DNA of 64,000 bases from Candidatus Peribacteria bacterium. Lineage in GTDB: Bacteria > Patescibacteriota > Gracilibacteria > UBA1369 > LOWO2-01-FULL-3. The notes under the pieces are model-generated. The model saw only the letters and a program-made list of their open reading frames with translations, was not told the DNA's origin and did no database searches. The translations under genes were made by a program, and so were the position numbers. The DNA lies in contig CALRGJ010000001.1 in NCBI GenBank assembly GCA_943357285.1, forward strand, positions 152,980 through 216,979, read 5' to 3'. Every line of letters starts with the position of its first letter. Position 1 is the first letter of the stretch. Shown one piece after another: positions 43,356 to 51,408 of the stretch.

Positions 43356-44288
43356 ATGAAAGATCCAATGCGATTTTTTAGGGACCGCTACTATTCTCCT
43401 GGAGAAATGGCTCGTCTACGTCAGATTGTTCGTAAGAGTGGAACAACAATGATTCTTCCTTATGATCAATTTATTGAACACGATAATCGTCATGTGGATC
43501 CAAATCCTATGGCTGCAGATCCAGATTATATCTGTAATCTCGCAGTTGAAGGTGGATATAATGCTGTGGCAATTCACTATGGTTTGGCAAAAAGGTATTG
43601 GACTAAATTAGCGGGCGCAGTGCCGCTTCTTTTAAAAATAAATGGAAAAACTTCAATTCCAGCTCAGGATAATCCTCTCAGTGTACCAACTGCTTTCGTA
43701 GAAGATGCGGTGAGAATGGGTGCTGTGGCTGTGGGGTATACTTTGTACTATGGTTCTCCAAGACAAGATGAGGATTTGCCTCAATTGGCTAAGGTAAGAG
43801 CAGAATGCGACAGATTTGGAATGCCACTTATCGTTTGGGCTTATCCAAGAGGTGAGTACGTAGAGAAGAAAGGTGGAAAAGAATCCAGCTACTTAATTGA
43901 ATCTGCTGTGAGAATGGCGGTGGAAATGGGAGCAACAGTAATTAAAGCAAATCTCCCTGTGGCTACAAAAGTTCCAGGATATTTTGAGAATAAAGATGTA
44001 CCTGAATATTACAGAAAAGTAGAAAAAGAATTACAGGCTATGGATGCTAAGGCTCAGAAATGGGAACGCGCAAAACGTGTAGTGGCTGCGGCTCAAGGAG
44101 TGCCAGTACTATTTAGTGGAGGCGATAAAGTGAGCGATGAAGAATTGGAGGAGAATGTAAATGCTTGTCTTGATGCTGGATGTTTCGGATTTATTTTCGG
44201 ACGAAATATGTGGAAGAGAGAAGAAAAGAAAGCTCTCGAGTTGAGCGAGAAATTCCAGGCAATGCTCGACAAGAACGTAAAAAAATAA
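43356..44288 (+). CDS. fba: Class I fructose-bisphosphate aldolase, DhnA/archaeal type
   Basis: Cleaves or forms fructose-1,6-bisphosphate through a Schiff-base lysine. From the ATG at 43356 it has 310 residues. The DeoC/FbaB-like TIM barrel shows TMILPYDQFIEHDNRH, NAVAIHYGLAKRY, PLLLKINGKTS, GAVAVGYTLYYGSP, PLIVWAYPRGEYV, ATVIKANLP (catalytic-lysine strand) and VPVLFSGGDKVSDEE with GCFGFIFGRNMWKR at the phosphate site. It is followed 19 bp later by a second GAPDH and then FBPase, a gluconeogenic set. Confidence 0.9.
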   Translation: MKDPMRFFRDRYYSPGEMARLRQIVRKSGTTMILPYDQFIEHDNRHVDPNPMAADPDYICNLAVEGGYNAVAIHYGLAKRYWTKLAGAVPLLLKINGKTSIPAQDNPLSVPTAFVEDAVRMGAVAVGYTLYYGSPRQDEDLPQLAKVRAECDRFGMPLIVWAYPRGEYVEKKGGKESSYLIESAVRMAVEMGATVIKANLPVATKVPGYFENKDVPEYYRKVEKELQAMDAKAQKWERAKRVVAAAQGVPVLFSGGDKVSDEELEENVNACLDAGCFGFIFGRNMWKREEKKALELSEKFQAMLDKNVKK

Positions 44289-44306
44289 TTTTAATCACAT
44301 ACAGTT

Positions 44307-45311
44307 ATGCCTATCAAAATTGCTATCAATGGTTACGGTCGTATCGGAAGAGGACTTCATCGTCTACTTGTAGATTGTGATGATATTGAGTTGGTAGCGA
44401 TTAATAGTGGTTCTGATGCGGAGTCTCATGCTTATCTTTTGAAGTATGATTCTTTGTATGGCAAATGTAATGCTGATATTAGTGTGGATGGAAAAGACCT
44501 AGTGGTAAACGGTAAGAAAACTGCTGTTTATCAAATTCGTGATCCTAAAGATTTGGATTGGAAAAAGCATAAAGTTGATATCGTAATCGAAGCGACCGGT
44601 AAGTTTACCGAGATGGAAGATGTGCAGAAACATTTACACGCTGGGGCGAAAAGAGTGCTTGTGACAGCACCTTGTAAGGATGAGGCAATTCCAAATATCG
44701 TGATGGGTGTGAATGATGAAGAAGTTGATTTGGATAAATTTAAAGTAGTTTCCAACGCTTCGTGTACGACAAATTGTCTCGCGCCGGTGCTGAAAGTTCT
44801 TCATAAAGAATTTAAGGTCGAGAAGGCTTTTGTGAATACGATTCACGCTTTTACTTACACTCAAAATTTATTAGATAATTCTAATCCTGAAGATTTCCGC
44901 CGTGCTCGTGCGACGACTGAGTCCATCATTCCTACAACTACCGGAGCGATGAAAGCGATTAGTCGTGTGATTCCGGATCTTGCCGGTAAGGTGGATGGAA
45001 TGGCTTTCAGAGTGCCACTTCCTACTGTGTCCTGTATTTATTTGGTGGCAAAATTGGAGAAGGATGTGACTGTGGAACAAGTAAATAAAATGTTTAAGAA
45101 ATATGAAGAACATGAACTTTCTGGAATTCTAGGAACTTCTAGCGAGCCTTTGGTTTCTATCGATTTCAAAGGTGATGAGCGATCTTCAATTGTGGATTTG
45201 CCAAATACAAAAGTACTTCCAGGAGGTTACGTCCAGGTCATGGCTTGGTACGATAATGAATGGGGATACATCTGTCGTGTACTTGATTTGATTAGGTGGT
45301 TTGCGGCGTAG
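44307..45311 (+). CDS. Second glyceraldehyde-3-phosphate dehydrogenase, predicted NADP-preferring
   Basis: It has 334 residues with an intact active site [11 protein letters not shown] and IHAFTYTQNLLD. Three coenzyme determinants differ from the glycolytic copy at 39020: after VAIN the Asp32 position is Ser (AINSGSDAESHAYLLKYDS), and Leu187-Pro188 are Asn-Ser (LLDNSNPEDFRRAR). These are the changes seen in NADP-using GapB and chloroplast enzymes, so an anabolic NADP(H) role is predicted. Its position between aldolase and FBPase supports a gluconeogenic or pentose-cycle function. The coenzyme assignment is inference from known structure-function work on GAPDH. Confidence 0.93.
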   Translation: MPIKIAINGYGRIGRGLHRLLVDCDDIELVAINSGSDAESHAYLLKYDSLYGKCNADISVDGKDLVVNGKKTAVYQIRDPKDLDWKKHKVDIVIEATGKFTEMEDVQKHLHAGAKRVLVTAPCKDEAIPNIVMGVNDEEVDLDKFKVVSNASCTTNCLAPVLKVLHKEFKVEKAFVNTIHAFTYTQNLLDNSNPEDFRRARATTESIIPTTTGAMKAISRVIPDLAGKVDGMAFRVPLPTVSCIYLVAKLEKDVTVEQVNKMFKKYEEHELSGILGTSSEPLVSIDFKGDERSSIVDLPNTKVLPGGYVQVMAWYDNEWGYICRVLDLIRWFAA

Positions 45312-45363
45312 GCAGACATTTAGTGAAACTATTTTTAGAATTTCAACGTATTAACTATTAGTC

Positions 45364-46266
45364 ATGAAAAATATTAAAAATTATTTGGAGGGTTTAAGCG
45401 TAGATAAAGAACTTATTGGCGTTTTCTGCTCTTTAGCTGAAGCAGTTAAGAAAATTTCTGTGGCTGTGCGTACTGCGAATACCGGTAAGGTGGGTACTAC
45501 TAATTCTTATGGAGAGGAGCAGGTAGCTCTTGATGTGCTTTCGAATAATTTGATGATTGATGAATTGAAGAAGAATGCGAGCGTGGGATTAATTGCTTCT
45601 GAAGAATTACCTGATGAAGAAAAGATTGGAGAAGGTGAATTTGCTTTGGCATTTGACCCTTTGGATGGTTCATCTCTAGTAGATGTGAATTTCTCTGTGG
45701 GTACGATTGTGGGCGTGTATAAGGCAAAATCTTTTATGGGAATCAATGGTGACGAGCAATTGGCGGCGATGGCGGCAGTGTATGGTCCGAGGACGACAAT
45801 TTTTCTTACTGTAAAGAAAGGCGTGGCTCATTTTATTCTAAACAATGAAGGAGAATTTATTTTAGAGAAAGATAATATTCAGATTGGAGAGGGAAAATAT
45901 TTTGCTCCGGGAAATCTCCGAGCTTGTGTGAATAGACCGGATTATTTGGAATTGGTGAATTATTGGATTAAGGAAAAATATACTTTGAGGTATTCCGGCG
46001 GAATGGTTCCGGATGTTAATCATATTTTATTAAAGGAGAAGGGAGTTTTCGCTTATCCTGGACATAAAGACGAGATTAATGGTAAACTACGTCTCCTTTT
46101 TGAATGCGCCCCGATGAGTCTAATCATGGAGCAGGCTGGAGGAGCGAGTAGTGATGGTAAAATGAGGATTTTAGAAAAGGCTCTGGAAACTTTGGAGCAG
46201 AGGACTCCTATTTTTATCGGTAGCAAGGTTGAAGTGCAGAGATGTTGTGATGTTTTGAATAAATAA
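45364..46266 (+). CDS. fbp: Fructose-1,6-bisphosphatase, class I
   Basis: Hydrolyses fructose-1,6-bisphosphate (possibly also sedoheptulose-1,7-bisphosphate). It has 300 residues. Metal site: FALAFDPLDGSSLVDVNFSVGT; substrate site: LRYSGGMVPDVNHILLKEKG; C-terminal RLLFECAPMSLIMEQAGGASSDG (split). It is a little shorter than the E. coli enzyme (332). It follows gap2 by 52 bp. The sigma factor gene begins 18 bp later but serves another function. Confidence 0.94.
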   Translation: MKNIKNYLEGLSVDKELIGVFCSLAEAVKKISVAVRTANTGKVGTTNSYGEEQVALDVLSNNLMIDELKKNASVGLIASEELPDEEKIGEGEFALAFDPLDGSSLVDVNFSVGTIVGVYKAKSFMGINGDEQLAAMAAVYGPRTTIFLTVKKGVAHFILNNEGEFILEKDNIQIGEGKYFAPGNLRACVNRPDYLELVNYWIKEKYTLRYSGGMVPDVNHILLKEKGVFAYPGHKDEINGKLRLLFECAPMSLIMEQAGGASSDGKMRILEKALETLEQRTPIFIGSKVEVQRCCDVLNK

Positions 46267-46284
46267 TTGGATAAACTAATCTGA

Positions 46285-46860
46285 ATGGCAGAGGAAAAAG
46301 ATAAAATGAAGGAATCTGAATTGGAAGCTTTAGTCTGTTCAGCCCAAGAGGGTGATCAGGATGCTTTTGCGAAAATTTACGATAACTTTATAGATCAGAT
46401 TTATCGTTATGTTTATTATCGTGTACAAGGTGAAGATGTGGAGGATATTGTGGAAACGGCTTTTTTGAAGGTTTGGGAGAATCTCAAACAGTATAAACCT
46501 CAGCAGAAATCTTTTTCAGCTTGGGTTTTCAGGATTGCTCATAATTTAGTGATTGATCATTATCGTGCTGCAAAAGATAAGGCCTACGAGGAATTAAACC
46601 CTGATTTGCCGGATCTAGATCGTTTACATCATCCAATTAAAATTACTCAGGATAGGTTTGATAATGCGGTTTTAAAGAAGGCGATGGTTAAATTGAAAAA
46701 GCAGTATCACGATATTATTCTTTATAAATTCGTGAATGAATTATCTAATAGTGAGATAGCGGAGATTTTAGGTAAAAGTGAAGGAAGTTTGAGAATTTTA
46801 CAGTTCAGAGCTTTGAAGGCTTTGAAGAGGGAATTGGAGGATTTAGGAGTGACGTATTAA
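46285..46860 (+). CDS. ECF-type RNA polymerase sigma factor
   Basis: An alternative sigma factor of 191 residues. Region 2 (about 20-90) includes DAFAKIYDNFIDQIYRYVYYR, DVEDIVETAFLKVWENL and SAWVFRIAHNLVIDHYR; region 4 (about 125-185) is a helix-turn-helix with ELSNSEIAEILGKSEGSLRILQFRALKAL. It starts 18 bp after fbp and is followed 42 bp later by a membrane FecR-domain protein with anti-sigma architecture, its probable regulator. Its target promoters cannot be read here. Confidence 0.93.
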   Translation: MAEEKDKMKESELEALVCSAQEGDQDAFAKIYDNFIDQIYRYVYYRVQGEDVEDIVETAFLKVWENLKQYKPQQKSFSAWVFRIAHNLVIDHYRAAKDKAYEELNPDLPDLDRLHHPIKITQDRFDNAVLKKAMVKLKKQYHDIILYKFVNELSNSEIAEILGKSEGSLRILQFRALKALKRELEDLGVTY

Positions 46861-46902
46861 TTTATAGTAACAGAAGCCATTTTTTATCGTTTTAATCAGA
46901 GG

Positions 46903-48783
46903 ATGGACCCAATAAACACAAAATCAGGACTCGAGGAATTAATGGCTAGACTAGAATCTAGTGCTAAGCCAAATCTCGATTCTGCTCGCAAGGATGCCAT
47001 GAAACAGCGTCTTATGAGTAAAATAAAACTGAGTTCTCATCAGCAAGTTGACCATTCAATTTTCTCTTTGGTTGGTGCGGTGAGGGTTTTAGCTGAAAAG
47101 GTGGAATTGAGTGCTGTGAAGAAGGCGGAGATGAAAGAGAGAATTATGGAAAGGATAGAGCAAGCCCCACAAACAAGTTTCTTCTTCTCAAATTATTTCA
47201 GTATGATGAAGAGAATGGTTAGCGCTACGCTGATATTAGCTATTTCTTTTGGAATGCTTTCTTTCTTGAGTGTGGATACTTATGTGGTTAGCGCCGGGAC
47301 TTTTACAACTTTAGATTCTTTCAAGGGTGATGTCTCAATTCAACGTTCCCAGAGTTTAATTCCTGCAAATGTGGGAATGGCTTTGATGGAAAATGATAAG
47401 TTGATTACTGGAGCTAATGGTTCTGCGGAGATTCGCTATTTTGATAATAGCGTTAGTAGAATGTCTAATAACACTGAGGTTCAGATTAATAAATTGGTAA
47501 GTCCGAATGATAATTCAGTGAATACTTATGTTGAAGTTTCTTTAGTTGAAGGACAGGTTTGGTCCAGAGTTTTGAATTTAGTGGAATCTGATTCTTCCTT
47601 CGTGGTTAAGGCTAATAATGTTTCTGCTGCCGCTAAAAAGGCGGCTTTCAATGTGGAAATTAATAATGGAAAAGTGGAAATTGGTGTATTTAATCATGCT
47701 GTCTCTATTAATGCTGCAGGTAAAACCGAGCAAATTTTGAGTGGAGAAAAGTTGGTTGTGGATGAGGGACCTAAAGGTGTATCTCAATTGAAATTGGCTG
47801 AAAGGGATTCAGGATGGGTAAAGGAAAATATGCAAAATGATCATGCTTATTTGACTCAAGTTGAACAACGTTTGATTGAGGCTAAGAGGAAGGCTGTTGG
47901 ATTAAATGATGCCGGGGAAGTTTCTTATATTAATTCTTTAAGAGAAGATGCTTTATTGTTTTTGACTTTTGATGATGTTAAAAAGAAAAAATTTGATTTG
48001 GATTTGGCGGAAAGAAATTTTATTGCTGCTCAAGTTAAATTGAATGATCCTAATATTCTTGAGGCTGATAAAGCCGATGCTCAAGCTGCAATGCAGAAGT
48101 TTGGAGATAAATTGAAAGGTTTTTATCAGATGGTTGCGGAGGTGGAGCACACTGATAAGGCTTATGCTGAAGAACTAAGAAACTATGTGGATTCGAAAGT
48201 TTTGGTTCAGAAAAAAGATTTGAATATGGCTTTGCCTGACAGTCCGAACTATTTGGCTAAAAATATTTTGGATGATGCTCAGCTTGTTGGTACAGATAAT
48301 CAAATAGATAAATTGAGATTAAAAGTGGATCAGGCTGCTGATAAATTGGCTGCGGCTGAGGATGCGAGAGATTCCGGAAGAAATGAATTGGCCAATAAAG
48401 CTGTAGATGATTACAAAAAAGATATTACCGGCGTGGTTTTGATGATTGATAATTTGCCTAAAGATGCTCCTGCGGTTAAGGATGAGCTTGCGCTTAAAGT
48501 GTCTGATAACATAGATCTTTTGAAGGCAATTAATGTAGTTCCTACTCAACGTGTTGTGGAGTTGGAACAAATTGTGAAACCGGTTGTAGAAAAGGATATA
48601 ATTATTCCTGCCGCTATAGTTAGTGTTCCGGCTGAAACTATTACAGAGACAGAGGCTGTGGAACCAGTGGAGATTGTAGACGCGGTGGATACAGCAAATA
48701 CTACAGAAGTTGTGGATGGTCCTTATGGAGTACAGATGGAGGGCGATAAACCTTTGCCTCCTCTATTTCAAGATGTTCAATAG
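46903..48783 (+). CDS. Membrane anti-sigma/FecR-domain protein with helical extracytoplasmic region, 626 aa
   Basis: Probable regulator of the sigma factor encoded just upstream. Residues 1-105 are cytoplasmic and helical (two similar LSxxxKxxMKxRIMxRI-type repeats, at ~24-42 and ~69-88). A membrane helix spans ~106-127 (MVSATLILAISFGMLSFLSV). A FecR-like beta domain follows (~135-265; VSIQRSQSLIPANVGMALMENDKLITG, split, and ANGSAEIRYFDNSVSRM). Residues ~300-520 are a long helical bundle of the kind found next to FecR in CPR proteins (DUF5667-like), and the end is a Val/Glu/Pro-rich tail. Its last 21 bp overlap convergent mraY. Confidence 0.8.
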   Translation: MDPINTKSGLEELMARLESSAKPNLDSARKDAMKQRLMSKIKLSSHQQVDHSIFSLVGAVRVLAEKVELSAVKKAEMKERIMERIEQAPQTSFFFSNYFSMMKRMVSATLILAISFGMLSFLSVDTYVVSAGTFTTLDSFKGDVSIQRSQSLIPANVGMALMENDKLITGANGSAEIRYFDNSVSRMSNNTEVQINKLVSPNDNSVNTYVEVSLVEGQVWSRVLNLVESDSSFVVKANNVSAAAKKAAFNVEINNGKVEIGVFNHAVSINAAGKTEQILSGEKLVVDEGPKGVSQLKLAERDSGWVKENMQNDHAYLTQVEQRLIEAKRKAVGLNDAGEVSYINSLREDALLFLTFDDVKKKKFDLDLAERNFIAAQVKLNDPNILEADKADAQAAMQKFGDKLKGFYQMVAEVEHTDKAYAEELRNYVDSKVLVQKKDLNMALPDSPNYLAKNILDDAQLVGTDNQIDKLRLKVDQAADKLAAAEDARDSGRNELANKAVDDYKKDITGVVLMIDNLPKDAPAVKDELALKVSDNIDLLKAINVVPTQRVVELEQIVKPVVEKDIIIPAAIVSVPAETITETEAVEPVEIVDAVDTANTTEVVDGPYGVQMEGDKPLPPLFQDVQ

Positions 48784-49833
48784 TCCAAGGATTGTTCCGA
48801 AGGCTCCCATGATTCCTCCAATGATCCAGAATCTCATAACGATGGTCCATTCTTGCCATCCGCATTGTTCAAAGTGATGATGAATTGGAGCTATTTTAAA
48901 TACTTTTCTTTTAAGGAATTTTTTTGAAGTAAGTTGGATTATTACAGAGAGAGCTTCAATTACAAACATAAATCCTACAATAGGTAAAATGAGTCCTTGA
49001 TCTGTGAGCATGGCTATTACTCCCAGGGTTGCACCGAGGGCTAATGATCCTGTGTCTCCCATGTAGAACTTTGCAGGAGGGACGTTGAACCAAAGGAAGG
49101 CTAAATTTGCGCCTGCGATGACCGCACAGAGGGCGGAAAGTATAAGTAGACCTTTGGAGTAGGCTAGAACACCGAAGCTGCCAAAAGCGAGAATTAATAG
49201 TCCAGCGGCAAGACCATCTAGTCCGTCTGTGAAATTTACAGCATTCGCTGTGGCAATAATAATGAAAACGAAAACCGGAATATACCAAATTCCGAGATAA
49301 ATTTCTTCAGCTCCTGGAATTGGCATTTTGATTGAGTCAAAGCCAAGTTTGCTATAAAACCACCATGCTCCAGCTAAGCTGAAAACAAGTTGCCAAAAGA
49401 ATTTCCACTTTGCGCTGAGGCCTTTGTGTTTGCCTATACCGCGAACATTGATGTAGTCATCTACAGCTCCAAGAATTCCACAGGAAACCAAAGTGAAGAG
49501 GGGAATCCAAGTTTCTTTTCTGTTGAAGAGAGATTGATTAAAGATGCCAAATTTATGTAATACTGCGGAGATAATTACTACAAAAATAATTGTACCCCAA
49601 ATAAGCAGTCCACCCATCGTAGGGGTACCGCTTTTTTTTGCGTGGAGTTGATTAAAGATTGTGGACTTTTCACCACTGAGGGCGTTTTCACGGAGTTGTT
49701 TGCCAATGCGGAATTTCAATAATTGATTGTGAAACCAAGGAGTTAAAATCATGAAGATTATGAAGGCGAGAGTGCCTGAGCTTACAATTAAAATTAAATC
49801 TTCAATGATTGTGTTTAGGGAGGAGTTGATCAT
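48763..49833 (-). CDS. mraY: Phospho-N-acetylmuramoyl-pentapeptide transferase MraY
   Basis: Makes lipid I on the inner face of the membrane. It has 356 residues and about ten membrane helices. Signatures: KKSGTPTMGGLLIWG, DDYINVRGIGKHKGLSAKWKF, NFTDGLDGLAAG (catalytic Asp region), FMGDTGSLALGA-type (here YMGDTGSLALGATLG) and PIHHHFEQCGW. It is the last gene of the leftward envelope operon, 2 bp after dacA. The presence of MraY and DacA shows that this cell makes peptidoglycan. Confidence 0.97.
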   Translation of the reverse strand: MINSSLNTIIEDLILIVSSGTLAFIIFMILTPWFHNQLLKFRIGKQLRENALSGEKSTIFNQLHAKKSGTPTMGGLLIWGTIIFVVIISAVLHKFGIFNQSLFNRKETWIPLFTLVSCGILGAVDDYINVRGIGKHKGLSAKWKFFWQLVFSLAGAWWFYSKLGFDSIKMPIPGAEEIYLGIWYIPVFVFIIIATANAVNFTDGLDGLAAGLLILAFGSFGVLAYSKGLLILSALCAVIAGANLAFLWFNVPPAKFYMGDTGSLALGATLGVIAMLTDQGLILPIVGFMFVIEALSVIIQLTSKKFLKRKVFKIAPIHHHFEQCGWQEWTIVMRFWIIGGIMGAFGTILGLLNILK

Positions 49834-49835
49834 GT

Positions 49836-50747
49836 TTATTTGTTAGGCCATGTAAATGCTCTAAATGTCCAGTCTATGAGAATTTTTGATTCCCCGAAAC
49901 GATCTGGACTATTTAAGACGACGGTCACTATTTCGTGTCCGTCTTTGTTTTCAGCTATAGCAATAAGGCAACGTCCGGCATCATCTGTTGTTCCTGTTTT
50001 TAAACCATTAATTTTCAAGTAACTTCCTAATAATTTGTTTGTTGATTCTAATTTGTGAGTGTAGTTTCCGTTTACCGAGCGCACTTCAGTATCTTTTATT
50101 TTAGCGATTTTTTTAATTAGAGGGTTGTGATAGAGGTATTTTCCTAGGTTTGCAATATCTCTAGCGGATGAGTAATTGTCAGAGTCGTCTAATCCTACTG
50201 GATTTGAAAAGTGAGTATTGGTGAGTCCAAGCTCCTTGGCTTTGTTGTTCATTTTTACAACAAAAGCGGCGCTACTGCCGGCATTGTGTTCTGCTAGAGC
50301 AACTGCCGCATCATTAGCTGAATGTATTAGGGCCCCGTAAATTAAGTTTTCTTCAGTTATTTGTTCTCCTGCTACTAAGAACATTGTGGATCCAGGGGTG
50401 CCTGCAGCATTTCTGCTGACAGTTACTACATCATCAAGTTTATTTTCTTCCAATACAATTAAGAGCGTCATCAATTTTGTAATGCTGGCAATTTTAAGGC
50501 GTTCATCCGGATTTTTTTCGAATAAAAGTTCTCCACTGTTTATATCTTGAGATACACTTCCACGGGCGCCAATAATAGGGGAAATATGTAAGGAGTCTTT
50601 TATTGGTCTGCTGGCGGTGGATGGGTCTTCTGAAAGAGCAGCGGATGCAAGCATGGCTGCGCCGTTTGGGGCACTGGCAATATTTGCAGGTGTTGGATTA
50701 AGTCCAAGAATACTTGCGATGTATAAGCTTAAGAGACTGTTAAGCAT
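49836..50747 (-). CDS. D-alanyl-D-alanine carboxypeptidase (S11, PBP5-like)
   Basis: Trims the terminal D-Ala of peptidoglycan stem peptides. It has 303 residues; the N-terminus is hydrophobic (MLNSLLSLYIASILGL), a probable uncleaved or weak signal. The catalytic triad motifs are S88-ITK-type (KIASITKLMTLLIV), SAN (IHSANDAAVALAEHNAG) and KTG (NGLKTGTTDDAGRC). The C-terminal beta domain of PBP5 is lacking. Its start overlaps the pseudouridine synthase-like gene by 8 bp. Confidence 0.93.
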   Translation of the reverse strand: MLNSLLSLYIASILGLNPTPANIASAPNGAAMLASAALSEDPSTASRPIKDSLHISPIIGARGSVSQDINSGELLFEKNPDERLKIASITKLMTLLIVLEENKLDDVVTVSRNAAGTPGSTMFLVAGEQITEENLIYGALIHSANDAAVALAEHNAGSSAAFVVKMNNKAKELGLTNTHFSNPVGLDDSDNYSSARDIANLGKYLYHNPLIKKIAKIKDTEVRSVNGNYTHKLESTNKLLGSYLKINGLKTGTTDDAGRCLIAIAENKDGHEIVTVVLNSPDRFGESKILIDWTFRAFTWPNK

Positions 50748-51408
50748 CCAATTCTTCTTTAGTTAATAGGCGTGATTTCCCTTTCTTTAATGAACCCAGT
50801 TTGATGCTGCCGATGCGGATTCTTTGCAAGTATTTCACAGGATGTCTGATCGAATCAAACGCTTTTCTGATTTGTCTATTGCGTCCTTCGTTAATTACCA
50901 GTGTAAGTAAAGTCTCTCGAGTGTTTGCTTTGATTATTTTGAAAGAACTGTAGTGTTTTTTTAGCTTTGCTAAGTCTTTATCTTCCATTTTTCCCTTAGC
51001 CAAGAGTGAATATTCTTGTTCCGGTTTCTTTTTTGGGTCGTGGAATTTATTGATAAAAGCTCCGTCGTTGCTGATAAGTACCAGTCCTTCAGTTTCAACT
51101 TCAATACGATCAACTAATTTTAGGTGTTTTCTTGGTGGGATGTATTTGAGAAGTGTTTTCTTTTTTTTCTCCGGTTTTTGAGTGCTGCAAATGTAGTCTT
51201 TTGGTTTATATAGAGCCATGTAGACTTTTACATTCTTGTTCTCAATGAGTTTTTTATCCAAGCGAACTTTTTCTTTGGCCGGATTTACTTCAAGAGCCAT
51301 ATTCATTGTGATTTTATTTTTCACGGTGACGCGTTTGTCTCTTATGGCTTGATCAACCTGTCTGCGAGAAAGATGTGTGTTTTGAGCTATGAATTGATTT
51401 AGTTTCAT
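50740..51408 (-). CDS. RsuA/RluB-family pseudouridine synthase-like protein with Glu at the catalytic position
   Basis: It has 222 residues: an N-terminal S4 RNA-binding domain (MKLNQFIAQNTHLSRRQVDQ) and a pseudouridine synthase domain (VYMALYKPKDYICS, then LVLISNDGAFINKFHDP and LVINEGRNRQIRKAF). The universally conserved catalytic Asp of the GRLD motif is replaced: the segment is VDRIEVETEGL, with Glu103 where Asp is expected. The codon is plainly GAA. The protein may be inactive as an isomerase and retained for RNA binding, or Glu may substitute. It overlaps its neighbours by 4 bp (LCP) and 8 bp (dacA) in the envelope operon. Confidence 0.85.
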   Translation of the reverse strand: MKLNQFIAQNTHLSRRQVDQAIRDKRVTVKNKITMNMALEVNPAKEKVRLDKKLIENKNVKVYMALYKPKDYICSTQKPEKKKKTLLKYIPPRKHLKLVDRIEVETEGLVLISNDGAFINKFHDPKKKPEQEYSLLAKGKMEDKDLAKLKKHYSSFKIIKANTRETLLTLVINEGRNRQIRKAFDSIRHPVKYLQRIRIGSIKLGSLKKGKSRLLTKEELDA

